The notes under the pieces were generated by a model. The model was not told the DNA's origin and ran no database searches. It was given only the letters and a program-made list of their open reading frames with translations. A stretch of DNA of 64,000 nt from Tetrapyrgos nigripes. Its lineage: Eukaryota; Basidiomycota; Agaricomycetes; Agaricales; Campanellaceae. Where the stretch lies: contig JAACJM010000245.1 of assembly GCA_013368315.1 (NCBI GenBank), positions 56,302 to 120,301 of the forward strand, written 5' to 3'. Positions 1-11,452 of the stretch are shown in pieces (positions within the stretch are counted from its first letter, which is position 1; every line of letters starts with the position of its first letter). Both the position numbers and the translations under genes were made by a program.

Positions 1-487
1 GTATACTTGTTCTAATCTACATACAGGCTCGTGAGACCGTAAGTGCTTCTTTAAATCCGCTCCTTATAGCCTTTTATAGTATTGTCCATTCATTTTCAGG
101 TCCTGAAGGCATCTTGATGCTTTGATTGCAGTTGTCCTGACCACATCGAGTCACTTTCAGTTTCGTACCAGGCTGTGTTACCCCTTAAGGCTGTCTCTTG
201 TCTTCAGGGTCACCTGTTCCTTCTTTCAACGCGCGTCGTGTTATTGGTAACATCATAACAGGTACGAGTCAACATCATTGTAACGGATGGGAGAAATCAA
301 GATGTAATTGACATAGCCACCTCCAGAAATGCAGTGTAAACAACTCAGCCTCATTCTTCAGCCTCATAATTTCACTTCTGTACCTGGCTTGAAGACAGAA
401 GATGCAGCAGAGCAGATGGGCACCAACAGTTGTGCAGTAATTTCCTGCTAATGTTGGCATATGTGACACTTATTATCTGTTCTTCAG

Positions 488-550
488 CTCGACGAAGTTG
501 CTCAAGGACTGGCCTATCTGCATTCACATAAATTTAAAATTGTTAAGACT
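488..550 (+). pseudogene. Protein-kinase fragment (subdomain VIa relic)
   Basis: Directly after a plausible acceptor (TTCTTCAG, ending at 487) the + strand reads LDEVAQGLAYLHSHK, which is the helix-E segment that precedes the catalytic HRD loop in TKL-type kinases of agaric fungi. The frame stays open for some 50 more codons but the expected catalytic loop (HGDL..N) does not follow, and no N-lobe is visible upstream. I read it as a stranded exon of a dead kinase related in class, not closely in sequence, to the three kinases at 5.5-11.5 kb. Only about 21 codons are recognisable. Confidence 0.45.
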
Positions 551-1443
551 CCTCGTCGTAAGGACCACCTCCTGAAGATTTTTCCTGCTGCAAGGATCAA
601 CCAGTCGACCAATGGGGTGGGCCCCTTACTTGGTTTTTACCACCTCTAAACCTTGAGCCTATAGTTCTCATAATCCAAGTGGATGGGATGATGAGGGAGA
701 TAAAGATGATCCTGTTCCTCCACCCGAATCACCTCTATCCAAACATGACGAGGGCACTAGCACTAACGCCTTTGTCATTACGAGGCCCTTTAGGCCGAGT
801 TAACTTATGTCAACCCCCCAATTGAGTACCAAAGGTTCTCACAGGTTCTAACTTTTACATGCCACCTCAGCGCTCCGAAGTGCCCGAACACTGCCATTTC
901 AACTGATGCTCAATACAATGTAAGTACATCATTCTAGCAGTGCATTTCACACGCCAGTCCCCGACTCTGTTTGAAGCAGTGTCTTGTTTCCCTTTCATTT
1001 TCTCTCTTGTCTACATATCTATCATGATCAATCAAAGATAAATGGAAAGGTATGGACACTCTTTTCATTTCAACTCCTTATCATTGGAATTGATACCCAC
1101 TTGTGTTACATTTTGATATTCTTCATATATGTCAAGAGAATTGGCCAAGGTATTCAAATTTGTTTCAATACCTTTCATTTGTGGGACAAACTCAGGCCAT
1201 CAATCTCTTTCCTCCCAAAACTGTGGTCAATACAAATCAATCTGGTCAAAATTTACGTTTTTTGAGGATTCTTGTTCACATCCAGAGTCTGAATCAACTT
1301 CTGGATGGTCAAAAATAATGTCAACAATGGTGCCAAACAAACTGGCCAAATTTTTTTAAACCACAGTTACACGATCTTCATCCCCAAACGTAGAAACACA
1401 ACTTTCGGGCCTATAGAATAAAAACAGTTGAGCCAGATCCTTG
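551..1443. other. No gene recognised
   Basis: Several overlapping short ORFs at 984-1359 lie in three frames with no family resemblance and no codon periodicity I can see. The only structured item is a repeat copy at 778-812, listed separately. Confidence 0.4.
778..812 (+). repeat. Dispersed repeat, TTACGAGGCC family, partial copy
   Basis: The sequence beginning TTACGAGGCCC and running through GGCCGAGTTAACTTATGTC recurs almost unchanged at 63,509-63,545. Shorter relatives of its first part sit at 2687-2730 (-), 3478-3523 (-) and 12,458-12,506 (+). The function is unknown. Confidence 0.6.
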
Positions 1444-2086
1444 TCAGACAAACTGAACAACATTCTCAATTGAGTGATTAAAACAATGGGAAAGGACAAC
1501 AGATAATGAGTTGGACTTTCCTTGAAAACCTACAGTCTGAATACAATATTCAACTAAATCATTTTTCATTATGGTAGTCACTGGAATAGAAATTACAAGT
1601 TCAGCCAGAAATTGAGATGATTGAGAGTCAAAAGAATGGACTATGACATCAACAGCAGCAGGGGTCATTAGCCAAAGTTTGAAGCCTTTGACAGCCCCAG
1701 ATTGAACCATTAAATATAAAATCTTTTGGCCAAGAAGACGACAAAAGCCCTCACTGAATTCACGGTCTATTATTTGACACTTGGCTTGATACTCATGGGC
1801 AGACGAAGTCACAATAGATGAGTTCTCAGCAAGAGCCAGCTTTTCAGCAACAAAAATTGGCAATGAAACAAGCTCTCAACACTTTTGATTGCTTTTTAGG
1901 TGCACTATGGTCAACACACTGGTGAATATGCAGAAGGTCTATAACAGGCAAACATTGTAAAGACTCAGACAATGTTGGAACGAGAAACAAAGGGGAAGCA
2001 TTGGCAGTGAGATGAAGACATTGGGAGAGAGTCATGGTGGTAACAGTGAAGAAGCGGGTCATGGCACATGTCTGGACATTAATCAA
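1444..2086 (-). CDS. Hypothetical protein, possibly two exons
   Basis: Two minus-strand open frames overlap here: 80 codons (1844-2086) and 139 codons (1444-1863). The longer has ordinary amino-acid composition with no low complexity (for example IIDREFSEGFCRLLGQK) and no stop for 420 nt, so it may be a real or decayed coding segment. I cannot assign a family. The overlap in different frames means they would have to be joined by an intron or a frameshift, and I see no convincing splice pair. It could equally be chance ORFs in a moderately AT-rich stretch. Confidence 0.2.
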
Positions 2087-2404
2087 GATTAATCAAGTGG
2101 CATGTAAGTGCCCTTTTATTATTGCTGTTTGATGAAGTGGTTAGATTATCATTTTTCCCACTGCAAGCTCCCAGTCATATCCTATCATTTTGCTCCTCTG
2201 TCTGTTCTCTGCTAGCCTTAGGCAACCCCCTAGAATCAAAGCATCGTTGATGTATACCTCCATACACTTTGACATCTGTTTTACAGACTTATTTTTATTA
2301 AAATTCTATTTTTCTTCTGCGCTTCATGCAGGACATCAAACAGTAAGGTTCTGCCAATCCAGCTGATTTTTCTCACAGCATGACTAAATGACACTGAAGA
2401 AGAA

Positions 2405-2520
2405 GTTAATTTATGTCGCAGAGTGACCTCCCAGATCTTTTCCACGGGTTCAAACTCCCACCCCTGTTTTTTGGCGCTCGTCAAGCGCTCATGGTCGAGA
2501 CCACCATGACGTTGTTCACG
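2405..2520 (+). repeat. Dispersed repeat with tRNA-B-box-like core
   Basis: The segment containing GGGTTCAAACTCCCACCCC followed by TTGGCGCTCGTCAAGCGCTC has a diverged inverted copy at about 13,245-13,345. Its first half also resembles 63,535-63,585, which follows the TTACGAGGCC repeat. GGGTTCAAACTC resembles an RNA polymerase III B box, which raises the possibility of a SINE family. No complete tRNA fold was found. Confidence 0.45.
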
Positions 2521-2686
2521 GCTTCCTCGGACCGCGTAACTAAGGCAGCATCAAGTGCCCCTTGCTTCCTCCACCAGTGGTCAAGGTGCTCGTACTGATT
2601 TCTTCTGCTGTTATAACAGTATTTACTTACATGTACTATGTTGCCTCTTGAAAACTGTACACTAATATGTGCTGCTGAAATCCCGA

Positions 2687-2730
2687 AGGCCTCGTAGCTT
2701 GCCACGCGAAGCGATGGCACTTTACCCAGT
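2687..2730 (-). repeat. Dispersed repeat, TTACGAGGCC family, divergent copy
   Basis: Read on the minus strand this matches the 12,458 and 3478 copies (GGGTAAAGTGCCATCGCTTC, then GTGGCAAGCTACGAGGCC). It is one of three copies that share about 45 bp. Confidence 0.5.
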
Positions 2731-4406
2731 ATGCTTGAGGCTGCAGAATCAAAGTAAGTGGTCAAATTAGACCAGGTATCCCAAAGACAATGAGTACACA
2801 AAAATTCTATCATTTAACCATTGACCTGAAGAATTGGTGCTAAATCAAAACATTGACAGGGAAAAGACTAGTTTTCTGCTAGTTTTTTCAACTACAAGCA
2901 CAGCCAAGGAGGAAATTCCAAGCAAGTAAGGTTTCTAGGGGTCAAAGCTGGATTCTCCCACTGCACGCTACACCAACTACCCAAAAAAGCTCATAATGCA
3001 TACTACACATGTCTCAAAATCATATATTAGCTGTATAGTACCTCAGAATACAGAGGGATAGCACCAGGGAGCCTCACCAAAGGGCGGGAGCTCTGCCAGA
3101 CATATGACATATCTGCCATGAGCCAAAGAAGTCAATGGAACGGGATGACCTCACGCGGAGATCTCCGTTTCAAAATTTAAACCCCCCTTGCCAGGACCGG
3201 CTGATCGATCGGTGGGACACGTCCCTCTCCTCCCTCTGGTCGGAGTCGGGAAGTCCTTTCCCTCTGCTGTCGACGACTACAGGCCCAACCACAACGAGCT
3301 TCAGACGTGTTTTCCTCCCTCAGCAGCCATCGAAAGTCACCAAGCGCCGCTCTCTGAATCACTATGGCATCCTCCACCCAATCCAAGGTCATTTATAATT
3401 AAAGGCATCGTTACATTGAGATATTGGGCTCTATCCGATTTTTTACTGCATACGAAACCATTTTACTTATCCAATAATGGGCCTTGTAATTTGCCATGTG
3501 AAGCAGTGCCACCTTTCCCCAGTCAACAATGTATCCGGTGATGCTCATTAATCTACTACCCATGACAGTTCGACGACCACTGATTCCCAGAACATCCATA
3601 GATAAGTAGTGCTACAAGGGCGAGGCAGTTCCCCCACGCACAGCCGCTTGTAGAAACTTTCCGAACCAAATCACGCACTTACACAGAAGGCGGCAGGGCA
3701 TTTGTTCCGTCAAGACGAACTTGTGTACAAATAGTATTAGTTCACTGTTAACTCTTGTGGCGCAATAAACTTTCTTGTCTTTGCACAGTGAATAGAGATT
3801 TATAACTGATACAGAAAAGCCGCCTCAGGAATGCCCCTTTAACCTTTTGCAGCTTAGATCAAGCTACTTCAATGCCCATATCTTGGATGTAAACCATATA
3901 CAACGGATTGGAGGAAAGAAAAGGCCAGGCAGTATATGCGTAACGAGTATATGGAGGCTCACTCAACTCATATACAGGTGCATATGCATGCGCATGTACC
4001 TTTTTCAGATACACCCAAACAGTGTGTATATGAGCGTATCTTATACTCCATATACAGATATGTTCTTCCGGATGCCGTCAAATAATCCCATACTCTTAAA
4101 GACGAAACTGCACCTGAGACACCTTTTTAATTGCTTAACTGCTAGCAGATCTAGAACGGCCTTAGCTCCAAAATGGTTAGAGTGAAGAAACATGGACTTG
4201 TAGAGGTCCCTGGATGTGTCACAATTCTTTGACTTTGATATCCGGTCCTAACTGGCGATGTCTCGTGGATGCACCCGACCGCAGTCGATTTGGTGATAAG
4301 CTGCGTAGGGAGGGCGTGAAAGAGCGCCTAGCTCTTTGTCTGCTGGACTGGCGGTAATATTTCATCCTTGTTCGTAATTTAAGATGCTGCCTATCGCTAT
4401 TATTGC
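2731..4406. other. No gene recognised; repeat remnants
   Basis: Short ORFs at 3135-3600 and 3847-4185 occupy both strands with no family resemblance. The stretch contains one dispersed repeat (3478-3523) and immediately precedes the hAT-type MITE. Nothing else is identifiable. Confidence 0.4.
3478..3523 (-). repeat. Dispersed repeat, TTACGAGGCC family
   Basis: On the minus strand this reads ACTGGGGAAAGGTGGCACTG followed by CTTCACATGGCAAATTACAAGGCC. It is nearly the same as 12,458-12,506 on the plus strand. The differences are mostly C/T transitions at former CG sites. Confidence 0.55.
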
Positions 4407-4960
4407 AGAGAGGATAGTGTTGTAAACGGTCCGGCTCGGCTCCAGGTGGCTCTCGACCGACTCTGGCTCGAGTCGTAAAAGCTGGGTCAAATTCCCTCAG
4501 AGAGACTGCCCTCTAGCGACACCATAAATTAACCAAAAGTGTACTGTCTCAGTAGCTGACATCAGGGAGTGTCTTTGGAGCAAGTTCGGTGTACTTTGAG
4601 CAAGAAAGACCATGAGACCGTAACTCAAAAAAGTCGTTGTGCCTTAATTTGATAAGTTCTCACGGTAATGAATTTCTAATTTTAGCACAATATTAAGGAA
4701 AATGATGTATCTCTTGGTTCAGAGCGCGCATTCCATATCTAGAAGCTCGATTTCACTCCTGGAGTGTCAATATGACTTCTAAGGTCTTACTCCTACATTC
4801 CTATCTACATATCTAGAAGGGAAGTGGTTTTCACGGAATTTTAGCGACGCGAGTCGTGACTAGCCGGATCTAAAGGCCGAGCCGAGCCATTTACATAAGG
4901 AGTCGTTTGGAGCCGAGCCGGAGCCAGCCGTAGTCGAACCGTTACAACACTAAGAGAGGA
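4407..4960. mobile_element. hAT-type MITE, 538 bp, with 8-bp target duplications
   Basis: The element proper is 4415-4952. It begins TAGTGTTGTAAACGGTCCGG and ends with the inverted counterpart (CCGTTACAACACTA). Identical 8-bp direct repeats AGAGAGGA flank it at 4407-4414 and 4953-4960. An 8-bp duplication plus TAG...CTA-type ends is the hAT signature. There is no coding capacity. The subterminal regions are rich in GAGCCGAGCC-type motifs in opposite orientation, as expected of transposase-binding arrays. The ends differ from those of the autonomous hAT at 33-37 kb, so that element is not its partner. Retained CG dinucleotides and exact duplications suggest a fairly recent insertion. Confidence 0.85.
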
Positions 4961-5534
4961 CGTCACTGGACGAGACCTTGCCAGTGACGGGACGCACCGG
5001 AATAATTTTAGTGGCGAGTTGCTCTGCCATCTATATTTTACGGGTTGCTACATGCTCCATACGTGCATTCTTTATACATCTATCTACCTCCGGTATCATA
5101 CTATTGATTGCCTCCATGTCATTCCGTGGTGCTAATGCACAGACCCTTTATGTTTCTCGTCTCATTCTCACGTTGACACAGTGCCACACATTGGAAACTC
5201 GAGCGCTTGAATGGACCCACAATTCATGCAAACACAGCGATCGCCACAGTCAAAATGCAACCGAACATTGGAAATGTCATACAAGGTTACGCTGAGCTGG
5301 ACTGATATTTACTCCTTCCTTCATAAGGAATAGTCGTCACTCCGCCTCTCGTTAGGTCAGAGCTCGATTTATCCATAAGAAAGGGCAATGACTCTAGAGG
5401 GGTTAATAGGCTGATAGCAACCATATACGGATATAGCCTGAGAGAGAGCCCATGTACTTCGGGTTTGGCTACTGTTCTCTTATAACTCGTCTGTGCATTG
5501 CTTACTCACTGACCTCTCACATCACTGCCCGTCG

Positions 5535-7175
5535 ATGCTGTCCGAACGATACGAGCCGCGCCGGAAGGCCACCTTATCAAAGTAAGTCCTTTGGTTCGTG
5601 GATGGCTTATAGAGCAATAAACCAAGAATCTAGCTGCAGGGTTGACCGCTCGCTTTTAGAGGATGCAGAAAAAATCTTCAGGTTGACCGACCGTCCAGAA
5701 AATTATACCAAGAGGGTTAATGACACCATTGATAGGATCAAAGCTGTAGTACAAACACTTCCGCTTGTTCTGCTTATTTCAGAGGCTAACGTGGACTATA
5801 GGCGTGCGACACATGCAAAAACAAGGAGTGTAAAGAACTCATTGACGTCCTTCATCTAATCAGAAAAAAACCCGAAACTCTTTATCAAGTCCAAAATTGA
5901 GATACTTGTCGGCAAGAAATCCTTGGGACGTGGATCCTTTGGAATCGTGTATGAAGGGAAAAGGTCTGGAGCTGGACAGCCTGATGTGGCCATGAAGATT
6001 CTGCATTTACCAGAGGTGTGATTTTCAAGCAAGTTGATACTTATAAAGAAACTCATGAATTACAGACGGAACAGGGATTGGAGGTAACATGAATCTTTGA
6101 TCCTCAACCCGAGCTGACATGAGATAGCTGCTTTGGAACGAAGTACAGTTTTGGCAAAAGATAATCCCTCATCAGAATGTGTTGAAGTTCCATGGCTGTT
6201 ATGCGGAGGTCAACTTTAACACCCAAGGTGTCATTCGCAAAGGTGTCATCTTGGCTTTAGTGTCTCCGCTCGCTAAGCCTGGAGCTCTCAATAACTACTA
6301 CGACCCACCATTCAAGTCAAGGACACCAGCTTGTATCCATAAAATTGTGAGTTTTTCCTTTATGATTTATCCATCAATAACTCAATTTTGGTGAAACTTA
6401 CAAGTTCCTGGACATTGCGCGAGGCCTCCACCATCTCCATACAAAACATAAACCACCAATCATCCATGAAGATATTTGCTGTGTAATTAATTTTAACTCT
6501 CTGCGCGTGGCGGTTTCATTCATATGCACACAACACTAGGCTAATGTTTTGCTTGTTACTCGGCGTGATCCAAAGGTATTTATCCATTTTAAGTATCTAC
6601 TTTCTATCTTTCTCATTATTTGAAGAATTCAAAAAGTGAAGTTATTGCAAAGCTGGCTGATTTTGGCCTTTCAAAAGATGAAGGGACTCTCTCTGGCTTC
6701 TCCGTAAATCTATCAACAAATCTTTCTGCCTTAGCCAGACTGGGTGCGCAAAGGAGGTTTGAGAGATCTGGCCCAGTCATGCATGATCAAGGTCGAATGT
6801 CAGAGAATGATATTTTTGGATTTGGGAGCTTGGTTTATGAGGTTCGCTAGTGATTTGTTGTGATAAATTGTATTACTTACTGCATTTTTCATGAAGCTAT
6901 TAGCTGGACGAGTTGCAGATTTTTCAAAGGGAGATCCTGACCGTCCTTCCTGCTTAGAAGATGAAATATGGGATAATATGTGGAATCTGGCCACATCGTG
7001 CTGGTGCGATAATTGGGCAAACAGGCCAACAGCTGCTAAGCTCATTGAGGATATTGGTGTGTCGTTGAAAGATGAAAGTCACCCTAATGATTCACAGCTT
7101 TCTTCTGTCAACTGGAGGGTGATTTTTATTCTGATGACTAGTATAATTGCGCTGCTTGGATTCTTATTTATATAG
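5535..7175 (+). CDS. TKL-like protein kinase K1 with C-terminal membrane tail (one frameshift)
   Basis: Proposed exons are 5535-5581, 5640-5745, 5802-6015, 6066-6083 (18-bp micro-exon), 6128-6346, 6405-6482, 6560-6595, 6626-6841 and 6897-7175. Kinase features in order: Gly loop LGRGSFGIV, VAMK lysine, helix-C glutamate in WNEVQFW, catalytic loop HEDICCANVLL (HED in place of HRD, with Asp and Asn kept and Cys at the usual Lys site), ADFGLSK, and NDIFGFGSL. The last ~20 residues (VIFILMTSIIALLGFLFI then stop) form a hydrophobic segment that could anchor the protein by its tail. The exons total 1213 nt, one too many. The frame breaks in a run of seven A at 5865-5871 just before the Gly loop, and removing one A gives 403 aa. 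This is either a sequencing slip or a real null allele. It is convergent with K2, leaving 173 bp between stops. Confidence 0.75.
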
Positions 7176-7348
7176 CGAATGAGTCACCTATATCCTCAAT
7201 TTGTCACCAAGCTTTATTACGCATTATAACCACTGAAGTTTATTATTTTGAGGCCCACATTACCTGTTACCTGTTACGGAGAAATTGATTGAAGTACATC
7301 TGTATCTGATTTCTTATGTACAACTGGGTAGTTACCATTTTCTCCCTT

Positions 7349-8819
7349 TCACGCCTTTGGAGCCAATTCCTTCAACCTGTCGATCAAGTCGCTTGCATTC
7401 AACTTCTTTTCAGGCTCATCTGACCAGCAGTCCTCAACCAAAAGCCAGAGTTTATCATATTTTCCATCATTCATTGTACTTGGACGTATTGGTTTCTGGG
7501 ATGTAAAGTCTGCTTGACCAGCAAAGATCTAATTAAAGTCAATAAAAGAAACTGACATTCCTGTTCCAAATGTAATCCTTACCTCATAAATCAAGCTTCC
7601 AAATCCGAAAATATCATTATCAGTCGAGCGACCTCTAATAGCCTTCTGGAGTGGTCCACGTCTTTCATAGTGCAAGTCTGCAGTCATGCCCAGTACAGTC
7701 AGTGACGACTCTCTCCCATCATGTTTTGCCATTCCAAAATCTGCCAACTTGGCCATAAGTTTTTTTTCCTGAAAAACATTTAGTTGTGAAATTTATAATA
7801 GCAGACAGAATCTATGCACCTTAATGTCAAGTAACACATTGGCCTAAAGATTTCATTATTAAAAATAAATTCTTTTAAAGGCATCCAACTCACGCGGCAG
7901 AGGTCTCCATGAACTACTTGTGGGTTGTTGGTGTGCAAATGCTGCAATCCTTGGGCAACATCAAGAAGCTAGTGATGAAAATGATTAATGAAGTAGCGCT
8001 GAAGAAAAACAAGTCTTACAATTGAGTGAGTTTTTATCCAGGGTTTGAAGGTTGTTTTGTACTTTCTGAGATCACCAGACTTTGCCCAAGGAGATACCAA
8101 GGCAAGGTCAATATCTCGCTTGGTAAAGTTTACCGTAGCATAGCATCCATCAAACCTCAAGACATTTGGATGCTGGGCGATACTTCTCCAGATCTTGACT
8201 TCATATAAGAAGCCATTCTAAGCAGAAGCTTTGTCAAAAATATATGAGCCCAAGAGTACAATGCTCACCTTCAACTGGTTATATTTCTGTAATCAAAGAT
8301 CCAAGTCAATCCTTGTAAATAATAGTTAAAGAAATTGTTACCAACTTGGTTGAGAACGGCCTCCGACTCCTTGAGAACCTTGACTGCAACTTCAGTTCCA
8401 TGCCAACTAGCCTTATGCACAACTCCGAAAGACCCCTCCCTTCCCCCAAGCAGCGGAGTAAGATCTAACTTGGTGGGAATGAAAAGCTCGGGATTTTCAA
8501 GATTCATCTTCAATATTTTTGCAAGTCGATAAGCTGGAGCATTGTTGTCCTGATCATCCTCATCTTGTAAGTATGTCTAGAAGATAGGTTAGTTTATGAA
8601 TATATAGCCTCATAAACGTGAATAGATTCTCACTTTTGTGATATCGTCTATAAGTGGTTCACCTCAGTGTCTGTTTTTGGAGGAGAGCTTCTCAAGCAGT
8701 CCTCTACCCTATTCAGAGTGGTGTCATCAATGCTGTGATCATTTGGTGATCATGTATTATTAGTCCCCTGTTGAATAGTAACATGTTAATAGTACTAACG
8801 TAGATGATCTTTCATTCAT
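7349..8819 (-). CDS. TKL-like protein kinase K2 (one N-terminal frameshift)
   Basis: Exons on the minus strand: 8819-8800, 8732-8634, 8576-8346, 8286-8269 (18-bp micro-exon, KYNQLK), 8217-8020, 7968-7894, 7843-7820 (24 bp, ANVLLDIK), 7768-7583 and 7528-7349. Features: Gly loop REGSFGVVHKA, VAVK, helix-C glutamate in LYEVKIW, HGDLCR then AN in the catalytic loop, ADFGMAK, NDIFGFGSLIYEV, and a C-lobe DCWSDEP. It lacks K1's hydrophobic tail. Exons sum to 1031 nt. One base is missing in exon 2 near 8650: the frame runs into TAG, while the shifted frame gives PLIDDITK and joins exon 3. With that base the product would be 343 aa, the same length as K3. The start (MNERSST) is chosen because it gives a K3-like short first exon. 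Confidence 0.72.
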
Positions 8820-10046
8820 GGTAATGAAAATGCAAGGGAATGAGGAAGGGACGGAGAAGATCACAACGAAAACTATGTCTTATAACAAGCACCGTCTGAT
8901 CAATCAGAAGATCTGGTATCAAAGTCAGAATTCCGTCAGCCACGGAGCGAGCGCCTATCTATAATCATTGCTCGATGGCCTTCCAGAACATCTTTTTTTA
9001 GAATAACCGCTCACGGATTTTTGTCCTGGCAGTGCGAGCTACTATTAGGACCCCGGATGACTTGCGGATAACTGGCTGCGAACCCGTTCCGAAAAATAGG
9101 TAATCCAGCCAGATTTTCTTCGAACTGCCGTTTCAGGTTGTCCAAGCATAAATTCAGAAAAATGTTTCAAATCCCTCCTCCCCCCATCACATATAGATTT
9201 TTTTTGCCTTTCCTAGGCGTACTTTGGAAATAATGACCGCAAGAATCCTCCCCTATATCCTTGCTTCCGAGTCTCTTTGGATTCTTCACGTATACTCCCA
9301 TTAACTCCTTGGTCTCTCTATCTCACTTCTCCTTTGTCCTATTATCGCCAAACGTTAGCGGGCCGAGTTCCCGCCACGCTCACGCATTGGCCCACATCGA
9401 CTTGATGGTTGGCAGTGAAAAATGGACACCAATTTTTGTCCGAACCCAGCATGGCTGTTTTGCCCTCCGAAGTCACTTTTTTGTCCGAACAGGCGACTGA
9501 GTTCTGGTGCTATCTCAATTATTCATCTATCACAGAATCAAGAAGCATGAGATCTGGATGCAAAAGATCTTTCGGCAGAAAAGGAGGGCTAGGCAAGTAT
9601 GTGGAAACGTTTCGCCTAAAAAAGAAGATCGGTCTGAAAAAGGCAATTTGAAGTAGCGCAGAAGTTTATAAAGAGGATCATGAATCACAGCTGACCTAGA
9701 ACACGGGCTGTGCAAATCAACTTCTCAATTGCTTCCGTGTAGGAAAGGCGCCTTACTTCAAATTAGTAAGGATGCGCGTCAATAAGGACATAAACAGCCT
9801 TCATGGAACACTTTCCATCTTGACTGTCATCAACCCACTCAATCTATTGAAGAAGTTGTAACACCTTCGAAATCTATACAGCTTCTGTATAATCAATCAA
9901 AGTTTCACTCTATTGATAATTACAGCCAAATCTGATACAGCTTATCGCTTTCGGATGAGATGACAACAGCACTCCTTATAAAAAACCCCAAGGACAAGTT
10001 ATCCTTTTCTCGCCTTCATCGATCTCACTACCGTCTGGCCTCTCAG
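8820..10046. other. Intergenic, no gene recognised
   Basis: This is the spacer between the divergently transcribed kinases K2 and K3, so it should hold both promoters. The small ORFs at 9261-9715 overlap on both strands and resemble nothing. A poly-T/poly-C tract occurs near 9170-9210. No TATA box is convincing. Confidence 0.4.
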
Positions 10047-11452
10047 ATGTCTTCAGATATTGCACCAGCTGACCAGTAAGTCATTAACAGCCCTGCATCA
10101 TCACCACCACATGCTAATATTGATATCTGCTCTGTAAAGAATTAGCTCAGATATTCTGGAGAGAGTTGAAGATGTCCTGAGAAGGTCTCCCGAATCCATT
10201 GATGACTTTACCGTTGAGGTAGACGAGCTCATAACAGAGATTTTAAATGTTTGCAAAGTGACTTTTTAAAATATTTTGAATTTATTTCTCACCGCCTTGC
10301 AAGGAGTATGGAGATGAATCAGATTCCTGTCAAGACACAGCGTATACTCTGGCATACATCCTCAAATTGACCAATGAATTCAATTTTATGTTCATTAAGC
10401 CCAAAATCATACGAGACATTTTCCTAGGAGGGGGCTCATTTGGATCGGTTTTCAAGGCGAACTATAACAATTCTGCAGTTGCTCTGAAGATCATCGATCA
10501 AGCGTTCACCGATAAGGTCGGTTGCTAGTATTAGGTCTGTAATCAAATTCCACTCATATTTTCCTCTGCCAGAAATATGAACAACTCAAGGTATGCATAT
10601 ACTTTTGGAGTTTCTGCAACTTACCTCCATTACAGACATGGTTCTCTCGTGAATTGAGACACTGGAGAGATATTTCCAACCATGATAATGTGTTGGAATT
10701 GATTGGCTGTTATGCAGAAGTGAACGAGGGTAGCATTGAGTTTGGTTTAGTCTCGCCTTTTGCAAACGGTGGCTCCTTGTCGGAGTTCTGTGAAAATCGA
10801 AAAGTGACTTTGGCTGCAAAACACCATCATGTATGTTCACCCGAGCTGGTTTGGTATTGTGGGTTTGATTGTTGATAATTTTTTCTTCATCTAGCTTGTA
10901 TCTATTGCTCTAGGCTTGCAGCATCTCCATAACCAAAGGGAGGCCTTAATCCACGGTGATCTTTGTTGTGTAAGTGCCTTTTTTTCCTGTTGTGTAGGGG
11001 ACTCAAATGGATTTTAGGATAATGTCTTGGTCCATGACGAGGTTGTCAAAATAGCAGATTTCGGTCTCAGCAAGTACGACGCCGGTATTTCTACTCTGAC
11101 AATGCAAGGCTACACGGAAGACATGAATTTCGAGCGCGTTGGACCAGGCGTATCCTCCAGGACTAAAGAAACTGATATTTTTGCTTTTGGGAGCTTGGCT
11201 TACGAAGTAAAATGCACGTTATCCGCACACTGTTTTATATTGATCGATTTCGAACAGTTATTTACTGGCAGCACTGCTCAATTCCAACTGGCACCCTATA
11301 CATGGCCGTCACGACCCTATGTCTTGGGCGACGCACGTTGGGACGATTTGTGGAGGATTGTGGAAGATTGTTGGGCCAAGGAACCTGTGAATCGACCATC
11401 GGCCGAAGATCTTGTTTCCAGACTTCAGCGGGCTGCAGGAAGTATTGTTTGA
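10047..11452 (+). CDS. TKL-like protein kinase K3, intact, 343 aa
   Basis: Exons: 10047-10075, 10140-10257, 10304-10516, 10573-10590 (18-bp micro-exon, KYEQLK), 10636-10830, 10895-10969, 11018-11206 and 11258-11452. The total is 1032 nt in one frame. A ~45-residue N-terminal region (ILERVEDVLRRSPESIDDF...) precedes the kinase domain and is shared with K1 and K2. Motifs: GGGSFGSVFKA, VALK, helix-C glutamate in SRELRHW, HGDLCCDNVLV, IADFGLSK, TDIFAFGSLAYEV, and DCWAKEPVNRPSAEDLV. The catalytic Asp, Asn and DFG are present; the Lys after HxDL is Cys. It should be a Ser/Thr or dual-specificity kinase, cytosolic because there is no signal or membrane segment. The substrate is unknown. Fungal TKL kinases of this type are lineage-expanded. 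Confidence 0.85.

Noticed and set aside
984..1359. Three overlapping plus ORFs of 71-93 codons
   Set aside because: Three frames open at once in AT-rich DNA, with no motif and no splice support.
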